Shown: positions 1 through 7,036 of the stretch, piece after piece
Layout of the letters: every line of letters starts with the position of its first letter
Position numbering within the stretch: position 1 is the first letter of the stretch
Notes under the pieces: generated by a model
Database searches by the model: none
Seen by the model: only the letters and a program-made list of their open reading frames with translations
What the model was told of the DNA's origin: nothing
Assembly: GCA_028280675.1 (NCBI GenBank)
Contig: JANQLI010000384.1
Coordinates: 1 to 22,847, forward strand
Reading direction: 5' to 3'
DNA length: 22,847 nt
Source: Alphaproteobacteria bacterium
GTDB taxonomy: Bacteria; Pseudomonadota; Alphaproteobacteria; SMXP01
Made by a program: the position numbers and the translations under genes

Positions 1-367
1 CTGAGGCGAGGACACGGTTTGCGCCCGCGTCCAAATGCATACTGGCTTTGTCCTTGGCGGTAAAAATGCCCGTACATTCGAGGGCAATATCCACATCCAG
101 TTTGCCCCATGGGAGTTTGGAGGGGTCGCGCTCTGCGGTTACTTTGATCCCTTTGCCGCCAACATTGATGCCTGTTTTTGTGGCGCGCACTTTTTTATCG
201 AGATTGCCGTGAACAGAATCATGCTGCAGCAAGTGCGCATTCATATCGACAGATCCAAGGTCGTTAATCCCAACAACGTCGATGTCTTTACGACCCGATT
301 CAATAATGCCGCGCAGGACCAACCGTCCGATACGACCAAATCCATTAATGGCAACACGCGTAACCAT
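1..367 (-). CDS. gap: Glyceraldehyde-3-phosphate dehydrogenase, N-terminal part (runs off the window)
   Basis: The enzyme oxidises glyceraldehyde-3-phosphate to 1,3-bisphosphoglycerate with NAD(P) in cytosolic glycolysis/gluconeogenesis. About 122 codons are present. The protein opens MVTRVAINGFGRIGR, the classic Rossmann-fold nucleotide-binding start (GFGRIGR), followed by VVGINDLG and, further on, HDSVHG and the ALECTGIF segment, all standard for bacterial GAPDH. The catalytic Cys (in SCTTNC-type motifs) lies beyond the window edge, so activity cannot be judged. An AGGAG ribosome site lies just upstream of the ATG (minus strand, about 371-380). The start is 56 bases after the tkt stop, on the same strand with no terminator seen between them, so tkt and gap are probably one transcript. 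This is the usual alphaproteobacterial arrangement, in which pgk often follows. Family assignment is very secure. Confidence 0.96.
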   Translation of the reverse strand, partial: MVTRVAINGFGRIGRLVLRGIIESGRKDIDVVGINDLGSVDMNAHLLQHDSVHGNLDKKVRATKTGINVGGKGIKVTAERDPSKLPWGKLDVDIALECTGIFTAKDKASMHLDAGANRVLAS

Positions 368-423
368 GAACTTTTCTCCTATTGCGTTCCGCCCCGAAGG
401 AGCGCCGCTTTTGTGTGTTTACC

Positions 424-2394
424 TCAAAGCCATTTGCGGGCTGCATCAGCCACCGCATCTGGCGTTAATCCAAAATGTGCATAAGCATCTTTATAAGGGG
501 CGCTGACGCCAAAGCTCTCAATACCAATGGCTGTGCCGCGTCCTTGCAAATATTTTTCCCAGCCGAACGTGCTGCCCGCTTCAACGCTGATGCGCACAGG
601 CGTATCACCCAGAATGCTCTCTTGATAATCGGCGGCTTGTTGATCAAACAGCTCCCAGCATGGCATGGAGACGACGCGCGTGCCGATTCCGTCGGCTTGC
701 AAGACGTCGCGTGCTTCTAGAGCGATGTTGACCTCCGATCCACTCGCAAAGACGGTGACTTGCGCGTCTCCATCTGCAGCGGCGATTTCATATGCGCCGC
801 GCGCGCAGAGATTTTCGCTGGAATATTCCGTGCGCACAGCGGCGAGACCTTGGCGTGTCAGCGCCAGGATGCTTGGTTTGTCTTCGCATTCCAAAGCCAG
901 TTGCCAGCATTCTGCGGTTTCCATCGCATCAGCAGGGCGGAACACCAAAAGATTTGGCATGGCGCGTAATGAGGCGAGATGTTCGATAGGTTGGTGAGTT
1001 GGACCATCTTCGCCAAGCCCAATGGAATCGTGGGTCATCACATGAATAACGCGTTGCTTCATCAGCGCCGCCATGCGTATGGCTGGACGACAATAATCGG
1101 TAAAGACAAAGAAGGTGCCGCTATAAGGGATCAAACCACCGTGCAAAGCGATTCCATTCATTGCAGCGGCCATACCATGTTCACGAACACCGTAATGCAC
1201 AAAGCGGCCCGAAAAGTCTTCCGGTGTAATGGGCGCTGTTTGTGAGGTGTTCGTGTTGTTTGATCCGGTAAGGTCCGCCGAGCCGCCAATGGTATTGAGC
1301 ACGCTGCCGTTGATCACTTCGAGCGCTTTTTGCGAGGCCTGCCGGGTCGCAAGGGTTGGCTGCTCCTCAGCAAGGTGTTTGCGATACACATTCATGGCTT
1401 CCGCAAAGCTTGCAGGCAGAGCACCTGACATGTCCTGCGTGAATTGCTCTTTTTGCGCCGCGCTTTCCAGACGGGTTTGCCATGCCTCTTGCGTCGCTTG
1501 CCCGCGACGTCCGGCGTCGCGCCAGGCGCTGAGAATATCTTCGGGGATCTCAAATGGCGCATGTGGCCACTCAAGATAGTCACGCGCCGCAGCGATTTCT
1601 TCATCCCCTAAAGGCGCGCCGTGGGTGGCGGCTGTGCCTTGTTTGTTGGGTGCGCCATAACCGATCGTGGTTTTGCAGGCGAGCAATGTGGGCCGGTCAC
1701 TGTTTTTGGCTTTGCGCATAGCCTCTGAGACAGCCCCATGATGATGACCGTCCACAGAAAGCGTATGCCAGCCTGCCGCTTCAAAGCGTTTGATCTGATC
1801 GCCACTTTCTGCCAGCTCGACAGGGCCATCGATGGAAATGCCATTGTCATCCCACAGAACAATCAATTTCGAGAGCTGCAAGTGACCAGCTAAAGAAATC
1901 GCTTCTTGGCAGATCCCTTCCATCAAACATCCATCGCCCGCCAGTGCATAGGTGTAATGATCAACGAGATCATCGCCATAACGCGTTGCCAGGAGTTTCT
2001 CGGCAAGGGCCATGCCCACGGCGTTCGCAATCCCTTGGCCGAGAGGGCCGGTTGTTGTCTCAATACCGCTTGCATGGCCAAATTCCGGGTGGCCTGCCGT
2101 TTTCGCGCCGAGTTGACGGAAAGTCTTGAGTTGATCCAGCGTCATATCCGCATAGCCCGTGAGATAGAGCAGAGAATAGATCAACATGGAGCCATGACCC
2201 GCAGAAAGCACAAATCGGTCGCGATCCGGCCAATGTGAGTCAGCGGGATTATAGTTTAGGTGTTCCGTGAAAAGGGTTGTGGCGACATCCGCCATCCCCA
2301 TAGGCATACCGGGGTGACCGCTTTTGGCTTTTTGAACCGCATCCATGGATAAAGCCCGGATTGCGTTGGCCATCTGCCGATTTGAAACTGTCAT
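424..2394 (-). CDS. tkt: Transketolase
   Basis: Transketolase moves two-carbon ketol units between sugar phosphates in the pentose phosphate (or Calvin) pathway, using thiamine diphosphate and a divalent metal. The 656-residue length matches the bacterial family (about 660). Visible motifs in order: SGHPGMPMG near residue 25 (His27), AGHGSML near 65-71 (His67), GPLGQG near 117-122, and the thiamine-diphosphate motif GDGCLMEG at 153-160 with the metal-binding Asn in the DDNGISIDG stretch near 184. The C-terminal half carries the GVREHGMAA and THDSIGLGEDGPTHQP signatures of the pyrimidine-binding domain. The protein is intact. The ribosome site before the ATG is weak (CGAGAG). It is transcribed away from the zapA cluster and toward gap, consistent with a tkt-gap operon driven from the 2395-2731 region. 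Confidence 0.98.
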   Translation of the reverse strand: MTVSNRQMANAIRALSMDAVQKAKSGHPGMPMGMADVATTLFTEHLNYNPADSHWPDRDRFVLSAGHGSMLIYSLLYLTGYADMTLDQLKTFRQLGAKTAGHPEFGHASGIETTTGPLGQGIANAVGMALAEKLLATRYGDDLVDHYTYALAGDGCLMEGICQEAISLAGHLQLSKLIVLWDDNGISIDGPVELAESGDQIKRFEAAGWHTLSVDGHHHGAVSEAMRKAKNSDRPTLLACKTTIGYGAPNKQGTAATHGAPLGDEEIAAARDYLEWPHAPFEIPEDILSAWRDAGRRGQATQEAWQTRLESAAQKEQFTQDMSGALPASFAEAMNVYRKHLAEEQPTLATRQASQKALEVINGSVLNTIGGSADLTGSNNTNTSQTAPITPEDFSGRFVHYGVREHGMAAAMNGIALHGGLIPYSGTFFVFTDYCRPAIRMAALMKQRVIHVMTHDSIGLGEDGPTHQPIEHLASLRAMPNLLVFRPADAMETAECWQLALECEDKPSILALTRQGLAAVRTEYSSENLCARGAYEIAAADGDAQVTVFASGSEVNIALEARDVLQADGIGTRVVSMPCWELFDQQAADYQESILGDTPVRISVEAGSTFGWEKYLQGRGTAIGIESFGVSAPYKDAYAHFGLTPDAVADAARKWL

Positions 2395-2731
2395 TCTTTG
2401 GGCTCTCGCAGCACCGTGTCTGCGGCGCCTAAATATTAGAGTCTTATGGGTGTTGAAAGCGGCGCCACAATGCCGACGAGTCCCCCATTCGTCAAGCCCA
2501 GCATTGCTCTTTTTGGCTCAAACATTGACCCTTTTGCTCTGTCAGCCTATCTTGAGGTGTGAATGGGTAAGAAGTTTCGGCTTCTGGGGTAGCAAAAGCA
2601 CTCTCAACATCCTCGGCACAGTCTGAACCCTGTCTTTGGTTTCAAGTGTTCCTGGTGGAGATAATCAAGAGAATCGCTTTGCATTTGCTCACGAATGTGT
2701 CATGCCGACACATCAGACTAACGGTAAAGAT
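2395..2731. other. Divergent intergenic region between tkt and the zapA cluster
   Basis: These 337 bases separate divergently transcribed genes and should hold promoters for both. On the plus strand there is a good sigma70-like pair at 2525-2553 (listed separately). On the minus strand, toward tkt, the best I see is TTGACG (2495-2490) with a 17-base spacer to CATTGT (2472-2467), whose -10 matches poorly. Two copies of GCGGCGCC (2422-2429 and 2459-2466) lie between that candidate and the tkt start. An open frame continues upstream of the small coiled-coil gene but has no initiation signal or family resemblance, so I do not call a further gene here. Confidence 0.5.
2525..2553 (+). promoter_or_regulatory. 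Candidate sigma70-type promoter for the DUF4164-like/zapA transcript
   Basis: TTGACC at 2525-2530 and TATCTT at 2548-2553 are separated by exactly 17 bases and point toward the coiled-coil gene and zapA. Five of six bases match the -35 consensus and the -10 keeps TAT and the final T. This predicts a leader of about 170 bases. It is pattern matching only; no transcription start is known. Confidence 0.4.
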
Positions 2732-2995
2732 ATGAGCAGACTTGATTCCGCGATGGCGTCCTTTTCTGAGGCGCTGGAAAATTTAGAAACGTCCGTCAAT
2801 CGTGGCATTCAGCGCCAAGTGGCTGCGGATGGCCTGGAAAGTGAGCTTTCAGCATTGCGGCAAGACCGCGCCCGGTTGGCTCAAGAGCTTGATTCGATGA
2901 AATCAGAAGCAAAAGCCCTTGAAGGCGTGACCGATGAAGTCTCGCAACGATTGGATAGTGCAATTCGCGATATTCGGAGTGTGCTTGAGCAATAG
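2732..2995 (+). CDS. Small coiled-coil protein, DUF4164-like, upstream of zapA
   Basis: This 87-residue protein is almost entirely predicted helix with heptad-like hydrophobics (LENLETSVNR, LESELSALRQDRARLAQELDSM) and ends DIRSVLEQ. Alphaproteobacteria commonly carry a short coiled-coil protein of the DUF4164 type immediately before zapA; both position and character fit, although the family name is assigned from memory of that pattern. I chose the ATG at 2732 (MSRLDSAMASF) because the recognisable helix begins there; an in-frame ATG at 2702 would add ten residues, and neither has a strong ribosome site. The gene ends 21 bases before the zapA ATG, so the two are almost certainly co-transcribed. 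A role alongside ZapA in cell division is plausible from context only. Confidence 0.8.
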   Translation: MSRLDSAMASFSEALENLETSVNRGIQRQVAADGLESELSALRQDRARLAQELDSMKSEAKALEGVTDEVSQRLDSAIRDIRSVLEQ

Positions 2996-3016
2996 CGAAA
3001 CGATTTGGAGGGTCCT

Positions 3017-3385
3017 ATGGGGCAAGTGTCCGTTACAGTAAACGGTCGATCTTACAGCGTTGCATGCGATGATGGTCAAGAAGATCACGTCAGAGAGCTC
3101 GCGACCTACATTGATGGGCATGTCACCGAATTATCCGGAAGTGTGGGGCAGGTCGGCGACGCACGGTTGCTGTTGATGGCAAGCCTCTTGGTCACGGATG
3201 AGTTGTCGGAAATGATCAGCCGGGTGGAAAGCCTTGAGGCGGAAGTTGAAGATCTGAAAGGCACACAAGGCGACCATTCGCGCCGGGCGAGTACGGCAGA
3301 GGCGAAGGTTGCGGACATTCTTGACGCCGCCACGCAACGTCTGAACGATATGGCGGCGCGGGTTGAATCCCTGCAAAAACAATAA
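3017..3385 (+). CDS. zapA: Cell division protein ZapA
   Basis: ZapA binds and bundles FtsZ filaments and stabilises the Z-ring in the cytoplasm. The 122-residue protein begins MGQVSVTVNGRSYSVAC, the typical ZapA N-terminal beta strands, followed by an ELATYID segment, the DARLLLMASLLVTDEL core helix, and a long C-terminal coiled coil that dimerises. The chosen ATG at 3017 has GGAGGG four bases upstream. An in-frame TTG at 3005 would overlap that ribosome site and add only four residues, so it is less likely. The gene lies between the DUF4164-like gene and the 6S RNA locus, the standard order in this class. Slightly longer than E. coli ZapA (109 residues) because the C-terminal coil is extended. 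Confidence 0.92.
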   Translation: MGQVSVTVNGRSYSVACDDGQEDHVRELATYIDGHVTELSGSVGQVGDARLLLMASLLVTDELSEMISRVESLEAEVEDLKGTQGDHSRRASTAEAKVADILDAATQRLNDMAARVESLQKQ

Positions 3386-3449
3386 GATTTCTGATTATCT
3401 CTTTCTCTGTACTTGGTCTTGCTCTTGAAACAGAGGCGGACTAGGTTGC

Positions 3450-3619
3450 CCGTGCGGTTGCTGCAGGGTGCGTCAGGAGACTTGTATCCTGGGGACCTTA
3501 AAATTCTCAACGGGAGCTGTCCCTGTTTTAGATCGTGGTCTTTAGCATACGGCGCCCACCTGGTTTAGCCAGGTCCACGGGGATTCACTTCCTCCAACGG
3601 CTCATGTGGCGCCGCACAT
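3450..3619 (+). ncRNA. ssrS: 6S RNA (RNA polymerase-binding regulatory RNA)
   Basis: The roughly 270 bases between zapA and fau hold no gene but look strongly structured. A closing stem can form between GTGCGG (3452-3457) and CCGCAC (3612-3617). Inside it are a hairpin GGGA/TCCC (3512-3515 with 3520-3523) and a hairpin ACCTGG/CCAGGT (3558-3563 with 3569-3574, five-base loop), with unpaired stretches between, as expected for the long stem and central bubble of 6S RNA. The predicted length of about 170 bases fits the family. The zapA-6S-fau order is the established location in proteobacteria. 6S RNA mimics an open promoter and sequesters housekeeping RNA polymerase, usually in stationary phase. 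Ends are approximate; a covariance-model search would fix them. Confidence 0.75.
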
Positions 3620-3624
3620 TCACT

Positions 3625-3656
3625 TGAGAGATGATTTTGCCTGAGAGATGATTTTG
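3625..3656 (+). repeat. Short tandem repeat between 6S RNA and fau
   Basis: TGAGAGATGATTTTG occurs perfectly at 3625-3639 and again at 3642-3656, a 15-base unit with a 17-base period, ending one base before the fau ATG. Each copy carries GAGAG, and the downstream copy is the only ribosome-site-like sequence for fau. The first copy also opens a six-codon frame (3631-3651) whose stop falls inside the second copy. A small duplication is the simplest explanation. Confidence 0.8.
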
Positions 3657-3657
3657 A

Positions 3658-4248
3658 ATGTCTTCTACACCTGTGGAAATTTCATCCCAGAAAAAGGCTC
3701 TGCGAAAAAAGTTACTGTCACGCCGTGCAGCATTATCGCAGGCGCAACCACAAGCCGCGCAGGAGGCTGCAAGGATTTGCCTCTCTCTCCTCACCCTTGA
3801 TACGGACCTTGTGATTGCCGCTTATCATCCGATTGGCACAGAACTGCATACGGAGTTCTTGCTTAAGTCTTTGTGGTATAAGGGGATTCGTTGCGCGCTT
3901 CCACGGGTGGGGGATGCAGCGGGGCCGTTAACATTTCATCTCTATCAACAGGGGGATCGTCTTGAAGATAGCGCCTTTGGCGTTGCTGAACCTCTTGCAT
4001 CTGCCGCCGTAATGGACCCGGATGTGATAATCGTGCCTTTGCTTGGTTTTGACAAAGATGGCTTTCGGCTTGGCTATGGGGGCGGGTTTTATGATAGAAC
4101 CCTTTCCGGCTTACGTCGCCGTAAGAGAATTGTGGCGATAGGGTATGGATTTGCTGGTCAGGAAGTGGCTGAAATTCCGCGTGAGGATCACGATGAACCT
4201 CTGGACGCCATTGTCACGGATCAGGGCGCATTTCGCTTAGAAAGGTAG
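3658..4248 (+). CDS. fau: 5-formyltetrahydrofolate cyclo-ligase
   Basis: The enzyme (MTHF synthetase, YgfA family) uses ATP to convert 5-formyl-THF into 5,10-methenyl-THF, returning a storage or inhibitory folate to one-carbon metabolism in the cytosol. The 196 residues match the family's size. Near the N-terminus is KKALRKKLLSRR, typical of the basic start that contacts ATP; an AAYHPIGTELHT segment forms the substrate region near 60; and the hallmark RLGYGGGFYDRTL lies at about residues 140-152. The start ATG is preceded by GAGAG from the adjoining tandem repeat. The gene follows 6S RNA directly, as in the ssrS-ygfA operon of E. coli, and it probably shares that transcript. The ymdB-like gene begins six bases after its stop, so translational coupling is likely. 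Confidence 0.96.
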   Translation: MSSTPVEISSQKKALRKKLLSRRAALSQAQPQAAQEAARICLSLLTLDTDLVIAAYHPIGTELHTEFLLKSLWYKGIRCALPRVGDAAGPLTFHLYQQGDRLEDSAFGVAEPLASAAVMDPDVIIVPLLGFDKDGFRLGYGGGFYDRTLSGLRRRKRIVAIGYGFAGQEVAEIPREDHDEPLDAIVTDQGAFRLER

Positions 4249-4254
4249 ACGCGC

Positions 4255-5067
4255 TTGCGACTTTTATTTTTGGGGGACCTGATGGGCCGCCGTGGCCGAA
4301 CGGCGGTGATCGAAGAGCTGCCCGCGCTGCGTCAATCCTTGGATCTCGATTTTGTAGTGGTGAATTGTGAAAACGCGGCCAGCGGTTTTGGCGTTACAGC
4401 AGATATTTGCCGGGCCTTGTTTGACGCAGGCGTCGATGTGCTGACAACCGGGAATCACGTTTGGGATCAGCGTGAGATCCTTGACTATATTCAGGATGAG
4501 GATCGCTTACTGCGTCCGCTCAATTTCCCTGTTGCGAATCCTGGGAAGGGGGTGGGCCTTTACCCTGCGCGAGGGGGAAAACAAGTCCTTGTCATTCAAG
4601 CGCAGGGACAAATTTACATGCCCCCCATCGATGATCCTTTTGGGCCTGTGGAAGATGTCTTGAACCAGCATCCCCTTGGGCATATGGCGGACGCCATCAT
4701 TATCGATATGCATGCAGAGGCGACCTCCGAAAAAATGGCGATGGGCCATATCGCCGATGGGCGCGCTAGCTTGGTGGTGGGAACGCACACCCATGTGCCG
4801 ACAGCCGATACACAAATCTTGCCAGGGGGCACGGCTTACCAAACCGATGCAGGAATGTGCGGCGATTATGATTCGGTTATTGGCATGGACAAAGAGATTC
4901 CATTGCAGCGCTTTCGCACGAAGTTACGTAATGGACGTTTCACCCCGTCCATGGGCGAAGCCACGATCTGCGGTGTGTTTGTTGAAACAGGCGATGATGG
5001 ATTAGCTGTGACTGTTGAGCCCCTGCGTCTTGGCGGGCGCTTGCGGCAAAGCCACGTATCAGATTAG
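4255..5067 (+). CDS. ymdB: YmdB-family metallophosphoesterase
   Basis: This 270-residue protein belongs to the TIGR00282/YmdB family of dinuclear-metal phosphodiesterases; B. subtilis YmdB hydrolyses cyclic nucleotides in vitro and influences motility and biofilm decisions. All expected metal ligands are present: Asp8 in FLGDLMG, Glu39-Asn40 in NCENAASG, Asn67-His68 in TTGNHVWDQ, His153 in DMHAEAT, and His178/His180 in GTHTHVPTAD. The start must be TTG at 4255, because the frame is closed by the fau stop codon directly upstream and the next ATG (residue 10) would delete the first metal ligand. An AGAAAGG ribosome site overlaps the end of fau. The gene is therefore tightly coupled to fau, and the rare start may lower its output. 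The physiological substrate in this organism is unknown. Confidence 0.93.
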   Translation: MRLLFLGDLMGRRGRTAVIEELPALRQSLDLDFVVVNCENAASGFGVTADICRALFDAGVDVLTTGNHVWDQREILDYIQDEDRLLRPLNFPVANPGKGVGLYPARGGKQVLVIQAQGQIYMPPIDDPFGPVEDVLNQHPLGHMADAIIIDMHAEATSEKMAMGHIADGRASLVVGTHTHVPTADTQILPGGTAYQTDAGMCGDYDSVIGMDKEIPLQRFRTKLRNGRFTPSMGEATICGVFVETGDDGLAVTVEPLRLGGRLRQSHVSD

Positions 5068-5083
5068 AGAGATTTGTATCGCG

Positions 5084-5368
5084 TTAGGCTTCAGCAGTGT
5101 CTGAGGGGGTATCTAAAATGGCGTGCTCTTCCTCGCGGAGAATATCTTTGATGCGGGACGTTCCCCAAGCGGCATTTGCTTTACGGCTTAAGACCTGACA
5201 GGTGTTGGCCGTTTGCTTGCTGTAAGCACGCATTAATTTTGCAGCTTGTACCATGCGATGGCCAGCTTCGGCTTCATAGAAAGCATCAATCGCGCGATTC
5301 AATGCAATCATTGCAGCACGTGTGCTGTTATCAGGAATCTGATTGTCGCCTGTTACGTCTCTCACCAC
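5084..5368 (-). CDS. Small hypothetical protein, convergent with ymdB
   Basis: I do not recognise this 94-residue protein. It is predicted soluble, with no signal peptide or membrane segment, and the middle (about residues 17-80: ALNRAIDAFYEAEAG, MVQAAKLMRAYSKQT, IKDILREEEHAI) looks like three or four amphipathic helices with a single Cys. The start is GTG at 5368, with a second GTG next to it at 5365; AAGGGA sits about five bases upstream, which supports real translation. Its stop is 16 bases from the ymdB stop, so the two genes converge. Nothing nearby shares its strand. It could be a lineage-restricted regulator or structural protein; no function is inferred. A coding role is favoured by the ribosome site and by the lack of any competing frame. 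Confidence 0.65.
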   Translation of the reverse strand: MVRDVTGDNQIPDNSTRAAMIALNRAIDAFYEAEAGHRMVQAAKLMRAYSKQTANTCQVLSRKANAAWGTSRIKDILREEEHAILDTPSDTAEA

Positions 5369-5403
5369 CGCGTCCCTTTATTCCGGGCATCACCCAATTA
5401 TGC

Positions 5404-5431
5404 TGGTGTGTCTTCACACCATTTTTATCTT
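5404..5431 (+). terminator. Terminator-like hairpin with T-rich tail
   Basis: TGGTGTG (5404-5410), loop TCTT, and CACACCA (5415-5421) form a perfect seven-pair stem followed by TTTTTATCTTT. Read on the plus strand it resembles an intrinsic terminator, which could end the fau-ymdB transcript after it has crossed the convergent small gene. Read on the minus strand it would be a hairpin in that gene's leader. The tail is interrupted by A and C, so termination may be partial. Confidence 0.4.
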
Positions 5432-5510
5432 TATTCTGGCTAACATAGCATCAAAACCCGGTTAAGGATATGGATATTAAAAGTTAACACATACTAATTC
5501 TTGAATCCGA

Positions 5511-5534
5511 GCCCTGGACATGATTAATCAGGGC
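5511..5534 (+). promoter_or_regulatory. Inverted repeat containing a 10-bp palindrome upstream of yebC
   Basis: GCCCTG (5511-5516) pairs with CAGGGC (5529-5534), and the sequence between ends in the perfect palindrome TGATTAATCA (5521-5530). The region lies 116-139 bases before yebC in an otherwise AT-rich stretch that also contains TTAA-N3-TTAA twice (5478-5488 and 5595-5605, approximately). It could be a dimeric operator; no regulator is implied by the sequence. Confidence 0.3.
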
Positions 5535-5649
5535 CTAGAGATGACAAAAAACGCTTATACCCTGCATACATAACGGATCTCAACCAGTTGTGGTTAATCG
5601 TTAATCACTAAGGGTGTTTTTCAAGTGATGGCCAAGAGTTGGAGGACCC

Positions 5650-6396
5650 ATGGCGGGACATTCAAAATTTAAAAACATTATGCACCGTAAAGGGGCACAA
5701 GATAAGAAACGCGCCAAAGTGTTTTCGCGGCTTTCGAAAGAGATCACAGTCGCCGCCAAAATGGGCGCGCCAGACCCCGATCAGAACCCGCGCTTGCGTC
5801 TCGCAATTCAAGAAGCGCGCGGTCATAATATGCCGAAAGACAATATTGAGCGCGCCATTAAAAAATCACAAGGTGGCGATGGTGAAAACTATGAAGCTAT
5901 GCGCTATGAAGGCTTCGGCCCTGCTGGCATAGGCATTATTGTCGAGGCGTTGACGGATAACAAAAACCGCACTGCCGGAGATGTCCGTGCCTGCTTCACA
6001 AAATATGGCGGCAATATGGGTGAAACGGGCAGCGTCTCCTTCATGTTTGACCATGTTGGTTGTGTGACCTATCCGGCTGATGTGGCAGATGCCGATACCA
6101 TGCTTGAAGCGGCCATTGATGCGGGTGCGGATGATTGTGTGTCGTCAGATGATGGGCATGAGCTTTATTGCGATTCCTCATCTTTGCACGAAGTCAACAC
6201 AGCCCTCAGCAGCAAATTCGGCGATGCATTGAGTGCGAAGCTTATATGGAAACCGCAAAACAATATTGAAGTCACTGGCGAGTCTGTCGCGACATTGATG
6301 AAATTGCTTGATGCGCTTGACGATAATGACGACGTGCAAAACGTTTATGCTAATTTTGACATCTCAGAAGATGAGATGGAAAAAGCGATGGCTTAA
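5650..6396 (+). CDS. yebC: YebC/PmpR family protein
   Basis: YebC-family proteins (TACO1 in mitochondria) associate with ribosomes or DNA; recent work supports a role in relieving translational pausing, and some members were described as transcription regulators, including of the ruv genes. The 248 residues match the family. The N-terminus MAGHSKFKNIMHRKGAQD is the highly conserved family start, followed by KVFSRLSKEI, NPRLRLAI, MPKDNIERAIKK and YEGFGPAGIGI. The acidic C-terminal half (VASSDDGHE-like stretches, ending in a run of Asp/Glu) is normal for the family. GGAGGA lies five bases before the ATG. It is followed by ruvC after a 94-base gap, the widespread yebC-ruvCAB order. Confidence 0.97.
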   Translation: MAGHSKFKNIMHRKGAQDKKRAKVFSRLSKEITVAAKMGAPDPDQNPRLRLAIQEARGHNMPKDNIERAIKKSQGGDGENYEAMRYEGFGPAGIGIIVEALTDNKNRTAGDVRACFTKYGGNMGETGSVSFMFDHVGCVTYPADVADADTMLEAAIDAGADDCVSSDDGHELYCDSSSLHEVNTALSSKFGDALSAKLIWKPQNNIEVTGESVATLMKLLDALDDNDDVQNVYANFDISEDEMEKAMA

Positions 6397-6490
6397 CCAG
6401 CATATCCCTCCAGCATAACCATTTTACCAACCACCCTTTTTGCTTCCCTCGGCGGAACGAATCACTATGCTCGGTGCCAAAGGGGAACAC

Positions 6491-7036
6491 ATGACGAACA
6501 CGGTCCGTATTCTTGGCATTGATCCCGGCCTTCGCCGTATGGGGTGGGGTGTCATTGATGTTACCGGTAATCGTCTTTGCCATGTGGACAATGGGATCGT
6601 CATTTCAGATGCGCGTAAAAGCTTGGCTGAGCGCTTGGCTGATTTGCACACTGGACTGACTGACGTGTTGGACCTCCATCGTCCGCAACGGGTGGCGGTT
6701 GAGCAAACCTTTGTCAACAAAGATGCTGTGGCCACACTGAAACTGGGCCAAGCAAGGGCGATTGCTTTGCTCGTTCCTGCACAAGCGGGATTGCCGATTG
6801 CGGAATATGCGCCCAATCACATTAAGAAGGCCGTGGTGGGCGCAGGTCATGCAGATAAAGGGCAGATTCACGCTATGGTGAGTTTGTTGCTGCCGGGAAG
6901 CGCGATCCAAGGCTCTGATGCCGCCGATGCCTTAGCGATTGCGATTTGTCATGCGCATGACCAAACCGGATCATCCCGATTGGATGAGGCGATTGCGCAA
7001 GCTGATTCTCGCCATCTGAAAAGGACGGCGCGATGA
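6491..7036 (+). CDS. ruvC: Crossover junction endodeoxyribonuclease RuvC
   Basis: RuvC is the homodimeric resolvase that cuts Holliday junctions symmetrically, working with the RuvAB branch-migration motor. The 181-residue protein has the four acidic catalytic residues in their expected setting: Asp11 in LGIDPGLRRMGWG, Glu71 in VEQTFVNKD, and Asp143 and Asp146 in GSDAADALAIAICHAH. I chose the ATG at 6491 because AGGGGA lies five bases upstream and the family's first strand starts a few residues later; an upstream in-frame ATG at 6440 would add 17 residues with no homology. Its TGA overlaps the ruvA ATG (ATGA at 7033-7036), so translation is coupled. Confidence 0.97.
   Translation: MTNTVRILGIDPGLRRMGWGVIDVTGNRLCHVDNGIVISDARKSLAERLADLHTGLTDVLDLHRPQRVAVEQTFVNKDAVATLKLGQARAIALLVPAQAGLPIAEYAPNHIKKAVVGAGHADKGQIHAMVSLLLPGSAIQGSDAADALAIAICHAHDQTGSSRLDEAIAQADSRHLKRTAR

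Noticed and set aside
35..484. A 149-codon plus-strand frame over gap and the end of tkt
   Set aside because: It is antisense to two clear genes and only its end covers the short intergenic gap; no coding evidence.
5461..5610. CtrA binding sites upstream of yebC
   Set aside because: The TTAA pairs are spaced by three bases, while the CtrA consensus needs seven; kept only as an unassigned motif observation.
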